From the NCBI RefSeq assembly GCF_021441885.1, contig NZ_CP090438.1, positions 186,001-250,000 on the forward strand: a stretch of DNA of 64,000 nt, read 5' to 3'. Source of the DNA: Vibrio maritimus. Its GTDB lineage: Bacteria > Pseudomonadota > Gammaproteobacteria > Enterobacterales > Vibrionaceae. Of this stretch, positions 25,649 through 34,590 are shown piece by piece. The position numbers and the translations under genes are program-made. The number at the start of each line of letters is the position of its first letter. Position 1 is the first letter of the stretch. The notes below the pieces were generated by a model. It did not search any database, was not told where the DNA came from, and saw nothing but the letters and a program-made list of their open reading frames with translations.

Positions 25649-26740
25649 TCACCCCGCAGATACCTCTTGAGGTTGGCTTCTTCTTACCAAACGAATATAG
25701 GCAGTGAAGCGAAAAATCTTAGTCAAAATCCAGTAATAGCAACCGAATAGCACTAAGAATAGATAGAACATCGTCGATTCCGTTACGTTCAGCACTTCAC
25801 CAATTACACCCACCGAGGCAAAGAACAGCGCAATGGCCGAGATGATGAATAGCGTCTGTTTCGAGTCAAACCCGATACGTTGGAATATGTGGTGCAGATG
25901 ACCTCGGTCAGGGGTCATCGGGGATTGTCCTTTTCTGGCACGTCTTACCATGATCGCCACCATGTCCATGAGTGGCACGGCAATCAGCCAAAGCGCGGTT
26001 ACTGGGCGAACCGATGTATCATCCATAGTGACGAGTGGTGTTTGCTTTTGTGTTAGGGTGAACAGTAGCCAAACCACGACAAACCCGATCATCATGCTTC
26101 CCGCATCGCCCATAAACAGTCGATACTTGTTGCCAAGTAAACCAAGATTAAACGCGAGGTAAGGCCCTATTGCGCACAGTAGCAGCATACAAAGCTGAAA
26201 ATGTGTCATATCGCCCTGAAGTGCAAACAGCACACTAAGTCCAAGAAGGGTGATACTGGCTAAGCTGCCTAATAAGCCATTAATACCATCGACCATATTA
26301 AACGCATTGATGGCTCCAATGACCGCAATCACCGTCAGAGGGAGTGCGAGCCAATCGAATATGACATGACCAAACCCAAATAGATCGCCAAAGGTCACGA
26401 GTTGAACATCGGCAAGCACGGCAATCAATACGGCGATGGTTGCTTGTACTATGAGCCGGCTACGACAGCTCAAGTCATAACGGTCATCTAACACCCCAAG
26501 AACTACTAGCGCCGCGACCGACAAGATAAATAGAGTTTGGTAGGGGATAAGTTGGGGCATCAACACTAATGCGCTACAAAGGGCGAATCCTATAGCGAGA
26601 CCACCAACAAGTGGTATTTGTCCTTTGTGACGTTTACGAATATCTGGGGTATCGACTAAGCCAAGTCGAGGGGCGAGTTTATGTGCGACGAGCAACGCTA
26701 CAAACGTGCCCACCAACACACTGATCATTTGCCATGCCAT
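25649..26740 (-). CDS. wecA: WecA-like undecaprenyl-phosphate GlcNAc-1-phosphate transferase (copy 2)
   Basis: This encodes 363 residues, with ATG at 26740. The topology and motifs are those of copy 1: VLDDRYDLSCRSR, NAFNMVDGINGLLG, RLFMGDAGSMMIGF and DRGHLHHIFQRIG. NMVDGIN replaces NMVDGID at one position. The two proteins are clearly homologous along their length yet differ at many positions, so this is an old duplication or separate acquisition rather than a recent copy. It has 331 bases of upstream non-coding DNA that should contain its promoter. Which copy works for which glycan cannot be told. Confidence 0.9.
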   Translation of the reverse strand: MAWQMISVLVGTFVALLVAHKLAPRLGLVDTPDIRKRHKGQIPLVGGLAIGFALCSALVLMPQLIPYQTLFILSVAALVVLGVLDDRYDLSCRSRLIVQATIAVLIAVLADVQLVTFGDLFGFGHVIFDWLALPLTVIAVIGAINAFNMVDGINGLLGSLASITLLGLSVLFALQGDMTHFQLCMLLLCAIGPYLAFNLGLLGNKYRLFMGDAGSMMIGFVVVWLLFTLTQKQTPLVTMDDTSVRPVTALWLIAVPLMDMVAIMVRRARKGQSPMTPDRGHLHHIFQRIGFDSKQTLFIISAIALFFASVGVIGEVLNVTESTMFYLFLVLFGCYYWILTKIFRFTAYIRLVRRSQPQEVSAG

Positions 26741-27071
26741 ATAGAATCCAACCGTCCGTGCTGCAATATCGCGACCAGAGTGTTTTGTTGTGCAGAAGCG
26801 TTATTTTTACGTCTTTTTCTTCGTGCGCTATTAGCAATATTCACCATGTTATTTTTTATGAATCAAGGTTCATATTGCGTCTTGTGCTGGTCGCCAATCT
26901 TGTATTTAGGTTAAGACGAACCCGAAGATTTGCAAATCAGAGCTGAGAGGGTGGTTTTGGCAGAGCGAAGCTAACTGGTTGAAAAATAATCTGATGGTGA
27001 GTGGTGAGGTCCAGAGGGCAGACCTCACTCAGTTTTATTTATTGTGATCATTATCACGAATGACTGTAAGG
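26741..27071. other. 331-bp non-coding region upstream of wecA copy 2
   Basis: No gene is supported; overlapping plus-strand frames here are short, start inside wecA and have no family character. The region should carry the wecA promoter on the minus strand and the 3' end of the small membrane-protein transcript. A CRP-like 16-mer TGTGATCATTATCACG lies at 27043-27058, with one mismatch in the right half site, but it is about 300 bases from the wecA start. Confidence 0.5.
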
Positions 27072-27296
27072 TTACTGCGGCATCGACCTGCGAATTTCTT
27101 CGGCGCGTCTAAAAAACCAGAAGGCGCCCACGCAAAAAAACGTGGCGATTAATGCAGGCAAAATAATGTATAGCTCACTGGCTGTGACCAACACTGTCAT
27201 GGAGAGAATGGCGAGCGCTATCACCAAAGACTCAATTGTGCGTCCTTTTGTTTGGTTCTTATGTCGAAAAAAAGCATATTTTAGAGTGAGTTCCAT
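27072..27296 (-). CDS. Small membrane protein of unknown function
   Basis: This encodes 74 residues. A basic N terminus (KYAFFRHKNQTKGR) is followed by two hydrophobic segments at about 22-38 (IESLVIALAILSMTVLV) and 44-64 (YIILPALIATFFCVGAFWF), then a charged tail with RRAEEIRRSMPQ. This hairpin topology suggests an inner-membrane protein with both ends in the cytoplasm. I recognise no family. It stands alone on the minus strand, divergent from the rjg-like gene. Its composition and the two clear helices support it as a real gene, though it is short. Confidence 0.6.
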   Translation of the reverse strand: MELTLKYAFFRHKNQTKGRTIESLVIALAILSMTVLVTASELYIILPALIATFFCVGAFWFFRRAEEIRRSMPQ

Positions 27297-27630
27297 ACTC
27301 TGTGTCCTCTGTTAATTCCCTTACTATCAATAGTAGTAGAGTACGACAGGGGTCGTGCAAGAATTTAATCGTGGCGTGCAAAATGGAAGCGTGACCACAG
27401 AAAAAATGCGGTCTTGATCTCTTGTTGTACAAGGGTTTTTCATGATTGTGACAATCAAATGTCTATGGGTGCATAATTCAATATGTGAGCAGTTGTACAT
27501 TGGTAATGGAGACTTGCAGATAAAGTGACATTGAAGTGAATAGTCACTCACAAACAAGAGACTTGGCGTTGGATGTCGGTATTAATCTTTAGATCCTTGC
27601 TCGTTTAAATAGAGGAAGGGGATAACTTAA
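27297..27630. other. 334-bp divergent intergenic region before the rjg-like gene
   Basis: No gene is supported. The region must hold promoters for the divergent small membrane protein and the metallo-hydrolase. Two short operator-like palindromes are visible: CTTGT-TGT-ACAAG at 27421-27433 and GATTGT-G-ACAATC at 27444-27456, 10 bases apart. A good ribosome site (AGGAAGGGG) precedes the 27631 start. Confidence 0.5.
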
Positions 27631-28983
27631 ATGGAATTAACAGAGGGTGTGTTTGTTACTCACCACGGCGGTAAAGATACTGTCACGGGTTCTTGTCATG
27701 AGCTCAACATCAATGGCAACTCAATTCTTATTGATTGCGGTCTGTTCCAAGGTGCAGATGCGCTGGGTTCGACGCTGGATATCGATTTCTCACTGAGGTC
27801 TGTGCGCGCGTTAGTGCTTACTCACGCCCACATAGACCACATTGGTCGCCTGCCATGGTTATTTGCCGCAGGTTTCCGAGGCCCCATTTATTGCACCCAA
27901 GCGACAGCGCATCTTGTGCCTTTGATGTTAGAAGATGGCTTGAAACTTCAGCTTAATCTGAACGCCGCAGCTAGAAGTCGCATATTGGAGCTGATCACTC
28001 GGCATTTGCGCCCCGTTCGATACCAAGAATGGATGCCGGTGAAAGATACTGGACATGGCTATTTCACTTATCTTAGGTTTCAACATGCTGGGCATATCTT
28101 AGGCAGCGCGTATGTCGAGATAAAACTGCCCAACCAAGAGGTTGTAGTGTTTTCTGGTGATCTCGGTCCTGCTCAGACTCCTTTGTTGCCAGATCCAACC
28201 CCGCCACAGCGAGCGGATTACCTATTTTTGGAATCGACCTATGGCAATAAGCGTCATGAAAACCCCGCAACTCGCAGTCAGCGTCTACGAAAGATTGTTG
28301 ACCGTAGCTTAAGTGATGGTGGCGCCATTTTAATTCCAGCGTTCAGCGTCGGTAGAACTCAGGAGCTGCTTTATGATTTCGAACAGTTGCTGTTCGATAA
28401 TGAAGTAAGCAATCGCTTACCGATTATTCTCGATTCTCCAATGGCAGCCAAGGTAACTAAGGCGTATCGCCAATACCGTAAGTTATGGAGTAAAGAGGCG
28501 AAGCGACATGTCCACAGCGGCCGACATCCCTTGAATTTTGAGCAATGTGTGGTTGTCGATTCTCATCGTGATCATATGCAAATTGTGAATCGCCTCGCTG
28601 TAAGCGGTGAGGCTGCGATTGTGATTGCAGCATCAGGCATGTGCCAAGGCGGGCGTATTACTAATTACCTAAAAGCACTACTAACCGATGAACGAACAGA
28701 TGTTGTGTTTTGTGGATATCAAGCGAGCGGTACGTTAGGGCGGGCGATTCAAAGCGGTCAACATCATGTTGAGATTGATGGTGAAGCTGTGAGAGTAAAC
28801 GCAGCCATTCATTCGATGTCAGGCTACTCCGCTCATGCAGACAAGCAAGACTTGATGTCGTTTGTAGCAGGGTGCGCTTCGGAGCTTAAACAACTACACC
28901 TGATACACGGCGAGTCAGAGAGTAAAAATGAGTTAGCGGGTCACGTTAAGCGTGTCTTTCCATCGCTCTCTGTTATCTGTTGA
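27631..28983 (+). CDS. rjg: Beta-CASP metallo-beta-lactamase RNA hydrolase, rjg-type
   Basis: This encodes 450 residues. The N-terminal metallo-beta-lactamase domain has THHGGKDTVTGSCHEL, LIDCGLFQGAD and LTHAHIDHIGRLPWL with the zinc-binding HxHxDH. AGHILGSAYVEI and FSGDLG are further metal motifs. The middle and C-terminal parts carry beta-CASP features (FLESTYGNKRH, LIPAFSVGRTQELLY, IVIAASGMCQGGRI) and end with SGYSAHADKQDL and LIHGESE. Family members process RNA 3' ends or act as exonucleases. In V. cholerae such a gene (rjg) marks the right junction of the O-antigen locus. Here it separates two polysaccharide clusters, so the context supports that name. Confidence 0.85.
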   Translation: MELTEGVFVTHHGGKDTVTGSCHELNINGNSILIDCGLFQGADALGSTLDIDFSLRSVRALVLTHAHIDHIGRLPWLFAAGFRGPIYCTQATAHLVPLMLEDGLKLQLNLNAAARSRILELITRHLRPVRYQEWMPVKDTGHGYFTYLRFQHAGHILGSAYVEIKLPNQEVVVFSGDLGPAQTPLLPDPTPPQRADYLFLESTYGNKRHENPATRSQRLRKIVDRSLSDGGAILIPAFSVGRTQELLYDFEQLLFDNEVSNRLPIILDSPMAAKVTKAYRQYRKLWSKEAKRHVHSGRHPLNFEQCVVVDSHRDHMQIVNRLAVSGEAAIVIAASGMCQGGRITNYLKALLTDERTDVVFCGYQASGTLGRAIQSGQHHVEIDGEAVRVNAAIHSMSGYSAHADKQDLMSFVAGCASELKQLHLIHGESESKNELAGHVKRVFPSLSVIC

Positions 28984-29063
28984 TATGAGAACCTATACTT
29001 TTGTTCACTAAGCATTAATATTCGCGCGCTGTAGCTAAGTCAGGTACAATTCTCCCAATTTTA

Positions 29064-29084
29064 TTTGGAGCTTTTGGCTCCAAA
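29064..29084 (+). other. Leader hairpin before the second ops element
   Basis: TTTGGAGC (29064-29071) pairs exactly with GCTCCAAA (29077-29084) around a five-base loop. It lies 38 bases before the ops element, within the 169-base gap after the rjg-like gene. A possible -10 box TACAAT is at 29045-29050, without a good -35. There is no U-tract, so a leader structure fits better than a terminator. Confidence 0.4.
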
Positions 29085-29121
29085 CGATCGCTAAAATTTG
29101 CTTTTGAGGGTGTTACTCAAG

Positions 29122-29133
29122 GGCGGTAGCGTG
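29122..29133 (+). promoter_or_regulatory. Second ops element (RfaH recruitment) before rmlB
   Basis: GGCGGTAGCGTG matches the first ops element exactly, and the agreement extends to AAGGGCGGTAGCGTGCC-A when both are aligned. It lies 19 bases before the rmlB start. It would direct antitermination through the roughly 27-kb second cluster. Confidence 0.9.
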
Positions 29134-29152
29134 CCAAAACTAAGGGAAGTAT

Positions 29153-30214
29153 ATGAAAATATTAGTGACTGGCGGTGCAGGCTTTATTGGCAGCGCAGTA
29201 ATTCGTCATATCTTAAAAGATACATCTGACAGTGTCGTTAATGTGGATGTGTTGACCTACGCGGGCAATCTTGAGTCGTTACCAGGTGCAGACAAATCAG
29301 AGCGTTACGCATTTGAGCAGGTTGATATCTGTGATTTTGCTGCACTAGAAGCCGCTTTTAAAAAGCACCAACCTGATGCCGTGATGCATTTGGCTGCCGA
29401 GTCCCATGTTGACCGCTCGATTGATGGCCCTGCTGCGTTTATTCAAACCAACTTGGTCGGCACCTTTAACATGCTCGAGGTTGCTCGCCAGTATTGGAAA
29501 ACACTCGACGAGAGCAAGCAGTCGGCTTTCCGCTTCCATCACATCTCTACTGATGAGGTGTATGGCGACTTAGAAGGAACCGACGATCTGTTTACCGAAG
29601 AGACCTCTTATGAGCCAAGCAGTCCTTATTCAGCAAGTAAAGCCGGCTCGGATCACTTGGTGCGTGCTTGGGGACGTACTTATGGCTTCCCAGTACTAGT
29701 GACCAACTGCTCTAACAACTATGGTCCTTACCACTTCCCTGAAAAACTGATCCCATTGATGATTCTTAATGCCCTAGAGGGCAAGCAGCTTCCTGTCTAC
29801 GGTGATGGCTTGCAGATCCGTGATTGGTTATTTGTTGAGGATCATGCACGCGCACTCTACAAAGTGGTAACAGAAGGCAAAGTGGGCGAAACCTACAATA
29901 TTGGTGGTCACAACGAGAAAGCCAATATCGATGTCGTGAAAACCATTTGTTCACTGTTAGAAGAGTTGGTGCCAAACAAACCACAGGGTGTGAATCACTA
30001 CCAAGATTTGATTGCCTACGTAACGGATCGCCCAGGACATGACGTTCGCTATGCGATTGACGCTTCGAAAATTGAGCGTGAGCTTGGGTGGACGCCAGCG
30101 GAGACTTTTGAATCAGGTATTCGTAAAACGGTTGAATGGTATTTGAATAACCGTGAATGGTGGACGCGAGTGCTTGACGGTTCATACTCTCGTGAGCGTC
30201 TGGGTACTGAATAA
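29153..30214 (+). CDS. rmlB: dTDP-glucose 4,6-dehydratase
   Basis: This encodes 353 residues. It converts dTDP-glucose to dTDP-4-keto-6-deoxyglucose. The NAD-binding loop [32 protein letters not shown], the catalytic STDEVYGDL, the [15 protein letters not shown] (Tyr and Lys) and [17 protein letters not shown] are all family motifs. It opens the second cluster directly after the ops leader and is the first gene of a complete rmlBADC set. A 10-bp hairpin lies between it and rmlA. Confidence 0.96.
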   Translation: MKILVTGGAGFIGSAVIRHILKDTSDSVVNVDVLTYAGNLESLPGADKSERYAFEQVDICDFAALEAAFKKHQPDAVMHLAAESHVDRSIDGPAAFIQTNLVGTFNMLEVARQYWKTLDESKQSAFRFHHISTDEVYGDLEGTDDLFTEETSYEPSSPYSASKAGSDHLVRAWGRTYGFPVLVTNCSNNYGPYHFPEKLIPLMILNALEGKQLPVYGDGLQIRDWLFVEDHARALYKVVTEGKVGETYNIGGHNEKANIDVVKTICSLLEELVPNKPQGVNHYQDLIAYVTDRPGHDVRYAIDASKIERELGWTPAETFESGIRKTVEWYLNNREWWTRVLDGSYSRERLGTE

Positions 30215-30237
30215 AAATTACCACACACTTTCTGTGC

Positions 30238-30266
30238 TTAGGGGCTAGGCTTTTCTTAGCCCCTAA
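30238..30266 (+). other. 10-bp hairpin between rmlB and rmlA
   Basis: TTAGGGGCTA (30238-30247) pairs perfectly with TAGCCCCTAA (30257-30266), with a nine-base loop. The following sequence is TTCAAAAAAATA, without a U-tract. It may stabilise or process the mRNA, or act as a partial terminator that RfaH overrides. Confidence 0.55.
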
Positions 30267-30296
30267 TTCAAAAAAATAGAACTGGAACCTCCCCCT

Positions 30297-31190
30297 ATGA
30301 AAGGTATTGTTCTCGCTGGTGGCTCTGGCACCCGTCTATACCCGCTTACTCGCGGTACCTCTAAGCAACTGCTTCCAATCTACGACAAACCTATGGTCTA
30401 TTACCCGATCTCAACGTTAATGTTGGCGGGTATTCGCGACATTCTTATTATTACCACTCCAGAAGACCAAGCCGGTTTCCAGCGTTTGCTGGGTGATGGC
30501 TCTGACTATGGCATCAATCTCGAATACAAGGTTCAGCCTAGCCCTGACGGTCTAGCTCAAGCGTTTATTATTGGTGAGGAGTTCATTGGTGATGACTCAG
30601 TATGCTTAGTACTAGGTGATAATATCTATTACGGTCAATCATTTGGACAGCAATTAAAGCGAGCGAGAGAACTTACTTCTCAGGGGCTGGCAACTGTATT
30701 TGGCTATCAAGTGAAAGACCCTGAGCGCTTTGGCGTGGTTGAGTTCGATAGTGAGATGAAGGCGGTCTCTATTGAAGAGAAACCAGAAACGCCTAAATCT
30801 GACTATGCTGTTACTGGTCTCTATTTTTATGACAACCGCGTTGTCGATTGGGCAAAGCAGGTGAAACCTTCTGAGCGCGGTGAGCTAGAAATCACCACGC
30901 TGAACCAAATGTATCTTGAAGATGGCTCTTTAAATGTTGAACTGCTTGGTCGTGGTTTTGCATGGCTAGACACCGGCACTCACGAGAGCCTGCATGAGGC
31001 GTCTTCTTTCGTGCAAACCATTGAGAATGTCCAAGGTCTTAAAGTGGCGTGTCTAGAAGAAATCGCCTGGCGCAACCAATGGTTAACGGATGAGGCTTTG
31101 CTTGAGATTGCTAAGCCAATGATGAAAAACGAGTATGGGCAGTATTTAGCGCGCCTTGTGAACGACAAAACGAAGAAGGCAAACCGTTAA
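30297..31190 (+). CDS. rmlA: Glucose-1-phosphate thymidylyltransferase
   Basis: This encodes 297 residues. It makes dTDP-glucose from dTTP and glucose-1-phosphate, the first step to dTDP-L-rhamnose. The signature [20 protein letters not shown] is at the N terminus; [31 protein letters not shown] and [17 protein letters not shown] are typical of RmlA. The last base of its stop is the first base of rmlD. The protein is full length. Confidence 0.96.
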   Translation: MKGIVLAGGSGTRLYPLTRGTSKQLLPIYDKPMVYYPISTLMLAGIRDILIITTPEDQAGFQRLLGDGSDYGINLEYKVQPSPDGLAQAFIIGEEFIGDDSVCLVLGDNIYYGQSFGQQLKRARELTSQGLATVFGYQVKDPERFGVVEFDSEMKAVSIEEKPETPKSDYAVTGLYFYDNRVVDWAKQVKPSERGELEITTLNQMYLEDGSLNVELLGRGFAWLDTGTHESLHEASSFVQTIENVQGLKVACLEEIAWRNQWLTDEALLEIAKPMMKNEYGQYLARLVNDKTKKANR

Positions 31191-32062
31191 TGAAAGTACT
31201 AATTACTGGCAGTCATGGTCAGGTAGGGCACTGCTTAGTTAATGTATTGTCAGCGAGAGACAATATTGAAGTATTTGCCTATGACCGTGAAGATTTGGAT
31301 ATCACCAACGAAGCGCAGGTGAACTCGGTTGTCGCTGAGCTCAAACCCGATGTGATTATAAACTGCGCTGCTCATACTGCAGTTGATAAAGCAGAGACAG
31401 ACATAGAGATGAGCTACGCCATCAATCGTGATGGGCCAAGTTATTTAGCGAAAGCTGCTGAGTCACTCAGCGCGTTGATGCTACACATCTCTACCGACTA
31501 TGTTTTTGACGGCGATAAGTCGTTGCCGTATGTAGAAACCGATAAACCGAATCCAAAAGGGGTTTACGGTCAAAGTAAGCTCGCAGGTGAAGAGGCGGTC
31601 ATAGCAAACTGTTCTCGTTACGCGATTTTGCGTACCGCTTGGGTGTTTGGCGAACATGGCAATAACTTTGTCAAAACGATGCTACGATTGGGCAAAGATC
31701 GACCTGAACTGGGTATAATCGGTGACCAGTTTGGCGGCCCTACTTATGCGGGTGATATCGCTAAAGCGTTGGTGACGATAATGGATAACTTCGCGAGCGC
31801 AGAGCTGTCTGGTGTTTATCACTTTTCTGGAGCGCCACACGTGAGCTGGTATCAGTTTGCAAAAGCGATTTTTGAGTCGGCGGGTAAATACGGTGCGCTG
31901 TCTAAGCTACCGCTAGTAAATGAGATCACGGCAGACCAATATCCATTACCTGCACCAAGGCCAGCTAATTCTCGCTTGAACTGCGATAAAATCCACCAAG
32001 TGTTTGCAGTAGAGCCAAGTGACTGGCAGCAAGCGTTAGAGAACATTAAGAAGTATTGCTAG
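31190..32062 (+). CDS. rmlD: dTDP-4-dehydrorhamnose reductase
   Basis: This encodes 290 residues. It reduces dTDP-4-keto-L-rhamnose to dTDP-L-rhamnose, the last step of the pathway. Visible motifs are TGSHGQVGHCLV (NADPH loop), INCAAHTAVDKAE, HISTDYVFDGDK, YGQSKLAGEE with the catalytic Tyr and Lys, and RTAWVFGEHGNNFVKTM. Its start overlaps rmlA by one base, and rmlC follows after 10 bases. It is full length. Confidence 0.95.
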   Translation: MKVLITGSHGQVGHCLVNVLSARDNIEVFAYDREDLDITNEAQVNSVVAELKPDVIINCAAHTAVDKAETDIEMSYAINRDGPSYLAKAAESLSALMLHISTDYVFDGDKSLPYVETDKPNPKGVYGQSKLAGEEAVIANCSRYAILRTAWVFGEHGNNFVKTMLRLGKDRPELGIIGDQFGGPTYAGDIAKALVTIMDNFASAELSGVYHFSGAPHVSWYQFAKAIFESAGKYGALSKLPLVNEITADQYPLPAPRPANSRLNCDKIHQVFAVEPSDWQQALENIKKYC

Positions 32063-32072
32063 GTAACAGAGC

Positions 32073-32621
32073 ATGAAAGTCATAGAAACAAGCATCCCTG
32101 ATGTGAAAATTATTGAACCTCAAGTTTTTGGTGATGAGCGCGGTTTCTTTATGGAAACTTGGAGGCAGGATAAGTTTGAAGAGCTAGTGACTGGCCAACC
32201 AACGTCTTTAGTTCAGGATAATCATTCTAAATCGAGCAAAGGCATCTTACGTGGTTTGCATTATCAAACCGAGCATACTCAAGGAAAATTAGTCCGTGTT
32301 ATCTCTGGTGAAGTGTTTGATGTCGCAGTCGATGTGCGTAAAAACTCTCCAACATTCGGGCAATGGGTAGGGGTATACTTATCAGCGGAAAACAAACGCC
32401 AACTTTGGGTGCCGGAAGGTTTTGCTCATGGCTTTTATGTGACCAGTGATGAAGCAGAATTTGTATACAAGTGTACTGACTATTACGATCCATCATCAGA
32501 AATATCGATCAAATGGGATGACCCTACTATCGGTGTTGAGTGGCCTCTAGACGGTGATGTTTTATCGCTGTCTGCGAAAGACATGGCGGGCATTAGTTTT
32601 CACGACGCCCCAAAAATGTAG
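32073..32621 (+). CDS. rmlC: dTDP-4-dehydrorhamnose 3,5-epimerase
   Basis: This encodes 182 residues, a single cupin domain. It epimerises C3 and C5 of dTDP-4-keto-6-deoxyglucose. Motifs are FGDERGFFMETWRQDKFEE, VQDNHSKSSKGILRGLHYQ with the catalytic His, GEVFDVAVDVRKNSPTFGQW and WVPEGFAHGFYV. With rmlB, rmlA and rmlD it completes the dTDP-L-rhamnose pathway. A 29-base gap separates it from gmm. Confidence 0.95.
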   Translation: MKVIETSIPDVKIIEPQVFGDERGFFMETWRQDKFEELVTGQPTSLVQDNHSKSSKGILRGLHYQTEHTQGKLVRVISGEVFDVAVDVRKNSPTFGQWVGVYLSAENKRQLWVPEGFAHGFYVTSDEAEFVYKCTDYYDPSSEISIKWDDPTIGVEWPLDGDVLSLSAKDMAGISFHDAPKM

Positions 32622-32650
32622 CTGAATTTTGCCACGATTATTGTTTTTGA

Positions 32651-33160
32651 ATGAGTGAATGTAAGCAAACTATGCTGCCAGAAAGTGTGTTTAAAACTGT
32701 CATTGAATCAACGCCACTAATCTCTATCGATCTTATTGTCCGCAACGACGCGGGTAAGATACTGCTCGGAAAGCGCTTGAACCGCCCAGCTCAGGGTTAC
32801 TGGTTTGTTCCCGGTGGACGTGTTCTTAAGGATGAAACCATCGAAAACGCATTTGCGCGCTTGGTTAAGCAGGAGTTAGGGTGTGAGTCTCTAACATCGA
32901 CATTTAAAGGTGTCTATGAGCACTTTTACGATGATAACTTTTACGGAGAGGCGTTCTCAACGCACTACATTGTTTTAGCGTATGAGGTGACTTTTAATGA
33001 CGACTTACACACACTTCCTTTAGAACAGCACTCAAAATATAAGTGGTTTACACCAGGAGAGCTTTTAGAGAGCGAGATGACCCACGCACATAGTAAGTGG
33101 TATTTTCAAAAGAACACACAAGCTGATTGTCATGTGACGCGCTCTTTGAATCAGCACTAG
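32651..33160 (+). CDS. gmm: GDP-mannose mannosyl hydrolase (Nudix family)
   Basis: This encodes 169 residues. The Nudix-like block is WFVPGGRVLKDETIENAFAR followed by LVKQELG. Gmm-type enzymes have a modified Nudix box that lacks one of the usual glutamates, which is consistent here. LISIDLIVRNDAGKILLGKR and GYWFVPGGRV are family motifs. Gmm hydrolyses GDP-mannose or GDP-fucose and is often found beside gmd/manC genes, as here with manC 10 bases downstream. It probably tunes the GDP-sugar pool. The start may be ATG 32651 or the ATG ten codons later. Confidence 0.85.
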   Translation: MSECKQTMLPESVFKTVIESTPLISIDLIVRNDAGKILLGKRLNRPAQGYWFVPGGRVLKDETIENAFARLVKQELGCESLTSTFKGVYEHFYDDNFYGEAFSTHYIVLAYEVTFNDDLHTLPLEQHSKYKWFTPGELLESEMTHAHSKWYFQKNTQADCHVTRSLNQH

Positions 33161-33169
33161 GAATTAAAA

Positions 33170-34582
33170 ATGATTACTCCCGTTATTATGGCCGGGGGCA
33201 CCGGCTCTCGCTTGTGGCCTCTGTCTCGCGAACTCTATCCAAAGCAGTTTTTGAATGTAACTGGCGATATGTCCATGCTTCAGCAGACTGTGTCGAGACT
33301 GTCTAGCATAGAACATGTTTCACCTATCCTAATTTGTAATGAAGAACATCGCTTCATTGCGGCTGAGCAAATGCGCCTTGGTGGATTCAAACACAGCGGT
33401 ATTATTTTAGAGCCCGTTGCAAGAAATACAGCACCGGCGATTGCACTCGCGGCGCTTCAAGCAATCAATAATGCGAATGAAGGTGAAGAACCGCTATTGT
33501 TGGTGTTGGCAGCTGATCATGTGATTGACGACGAGCTTAGCTTTGTATCGTCAATCCAAAAAGCTAAGGCGCCTGCAACGAGCGGCAAGTTAGTGACGTT
33601 TGGTATTGTGCCAAATGCCCCAGAGACTGGGTATGGCTATATTAAGTCTGGCTCGGAATTAGGCGATGCTTACGCCGTAAGTGAGTTCGTAGAAAAACCG
33701 GATTTAGAAACGGCTAAAAAGTATGTAGCGAGCAAGGAATACTATTGGAACAGTGGTATGTTCCTCTTCAAAGCGAGTCGATACCTTGAAGAGTTGGCTA
33801 AGTATGAACCAGAGATCTTAGATATCTGTCAGCAAGCCATTGCTGCACCTTCGCAAGACGTAGAGTTCATTCGTGTTGATGCTGAGGTGTTTGAAACTTG
33901 TCCGGATAAGTCGGTTGACTACGCCGTGATGGAGAAAACGGAGTCAGCGGTTGTGGTACCTATGGATGCAGGCTGGAATGACGTTGGGTCTTTTTCTGCG
34001 CTGTGGCAAGTGTCTGAAAAAGACAGCAACGATAACGTAATTAAGGGCGATGTAGTCGCGGTCGATTCTACCAACAACTATATTTATGCTGGCAGCAAAC
34101 TTGTCTCGACGGTGGGAGTTGATAACCTCGTTGTGATCGAAACCAAAGACGCGATTTTGGTTGCGGCTAAAGATAAAGTCCAGAACGTGAAAAGTGTTGT
34201 TAGCCAACTAAAAGCGGCGGAGCGTACGGAGTATAAGCTGCATCGCGAGGTCTATCGTCCTTGGGGTAAATACGACTCTATCGATAACGGTGCGAGAGAC
34301 CAGGTGAAACGCATCACGGTAAAGCCGGGTGAGAGATTGTCCGTTCAGAAACACTTCCATCGCTCAGAGCATTGGATCGTTGTGTCCGGCACAGCGAGCG
34401 TGTTGGTCGGCGATAAAACCATTATCGTGACAGAGAATGAGTCGACCTATATCCCATTAGGTACGGTTCACGCACTTGAAAACCCAGGAAAAATACCATT
34501 GGAAATGATAGAGGTCCAAACAGGTAGTTACCTTGGCGAAGATGATATTGTGCGCTTCGAAGACCGATACGGAAGAAGTTAG
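33170..34582 (+). CDS. manC: Mannose-1-phosphate guanylyltransferase (bifunctional ManC type)
   Basis: This encodes 470 residues. It makes GDP-mannose from GTP and mannose-1-phosphate; the C-terminal cupin usually adds phosphomannose isomerase activity. The N-terminal [20 protein letters not shown] and [14 protein letters not shown] are the nucleotidyltransferase motifs, and [15 protein letters not shown] with [19 protein letters not shown] marks the cupin. It has a good ribosome site (AGGAATTAAAA) and is followed after eight bases by manB. It feeds gmd. Confidence 0.95.
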   Translation: MITPVIMAGGTGSRLWPLSRELYPKQFLNVTGDMSMLQQTVSRLSSIEHVSPILICNEEHRFIAAEQMRLGGFKHSGIILEPVARNTAPAIALAALQAINNANEGEEPLLLVLAADHVIDDELSFVSSIQKAKAPATSGKLVTFGIVPNAPETGYGYIKSGSELGDAYAVSEFVEKPDLETAKKYVASKEYYWNSGMFLFKASRYLEELAKYEPEILDICQQAIAAPSQDVEFIRVDAEVFETCPDKSVDYAVMEKTESAVVVPMDAGWNDVGSFSALWQVSEKDSNDNVIKGDVVAVDSTNNYIYAGSKLVSTVGVDNLVVIETKDAILVAAKDKVQNVKSVVSQLKAAERTEYKLHREVYRPWGKYDSIDNGARDQVKRITVKPGERLSVQKHFHRSEHWIVVSGTASVLVGDKTIIVTENESTYIPLGTVHALENPGKIPLEMIEVQTGSYLGEDDIVRFEDRYGRS

Positions 34583-34590
34583 GAGTCACC

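Noticed and set aside
26681..26946. Plus-strand frames of 70-77 codons at the wecA start
   Set aside because: They overlap the wecA 5' end in the opposite strand, have unusual composition (many Cys and Arg) and no supporting ribosome site.
27043..27058. CRP-like 16-mer TGTGATCATTATCACG
   Set aside because: One mismatch, and it lies in the 3' flank of a small gene about 300 bases from the nearest downstream start; kept only as a remark.
29766..30224. 152-codon minus-strand frame in rmlB
   Set aside because: It is antisense to a well-conserved gene and its translation has no family character.
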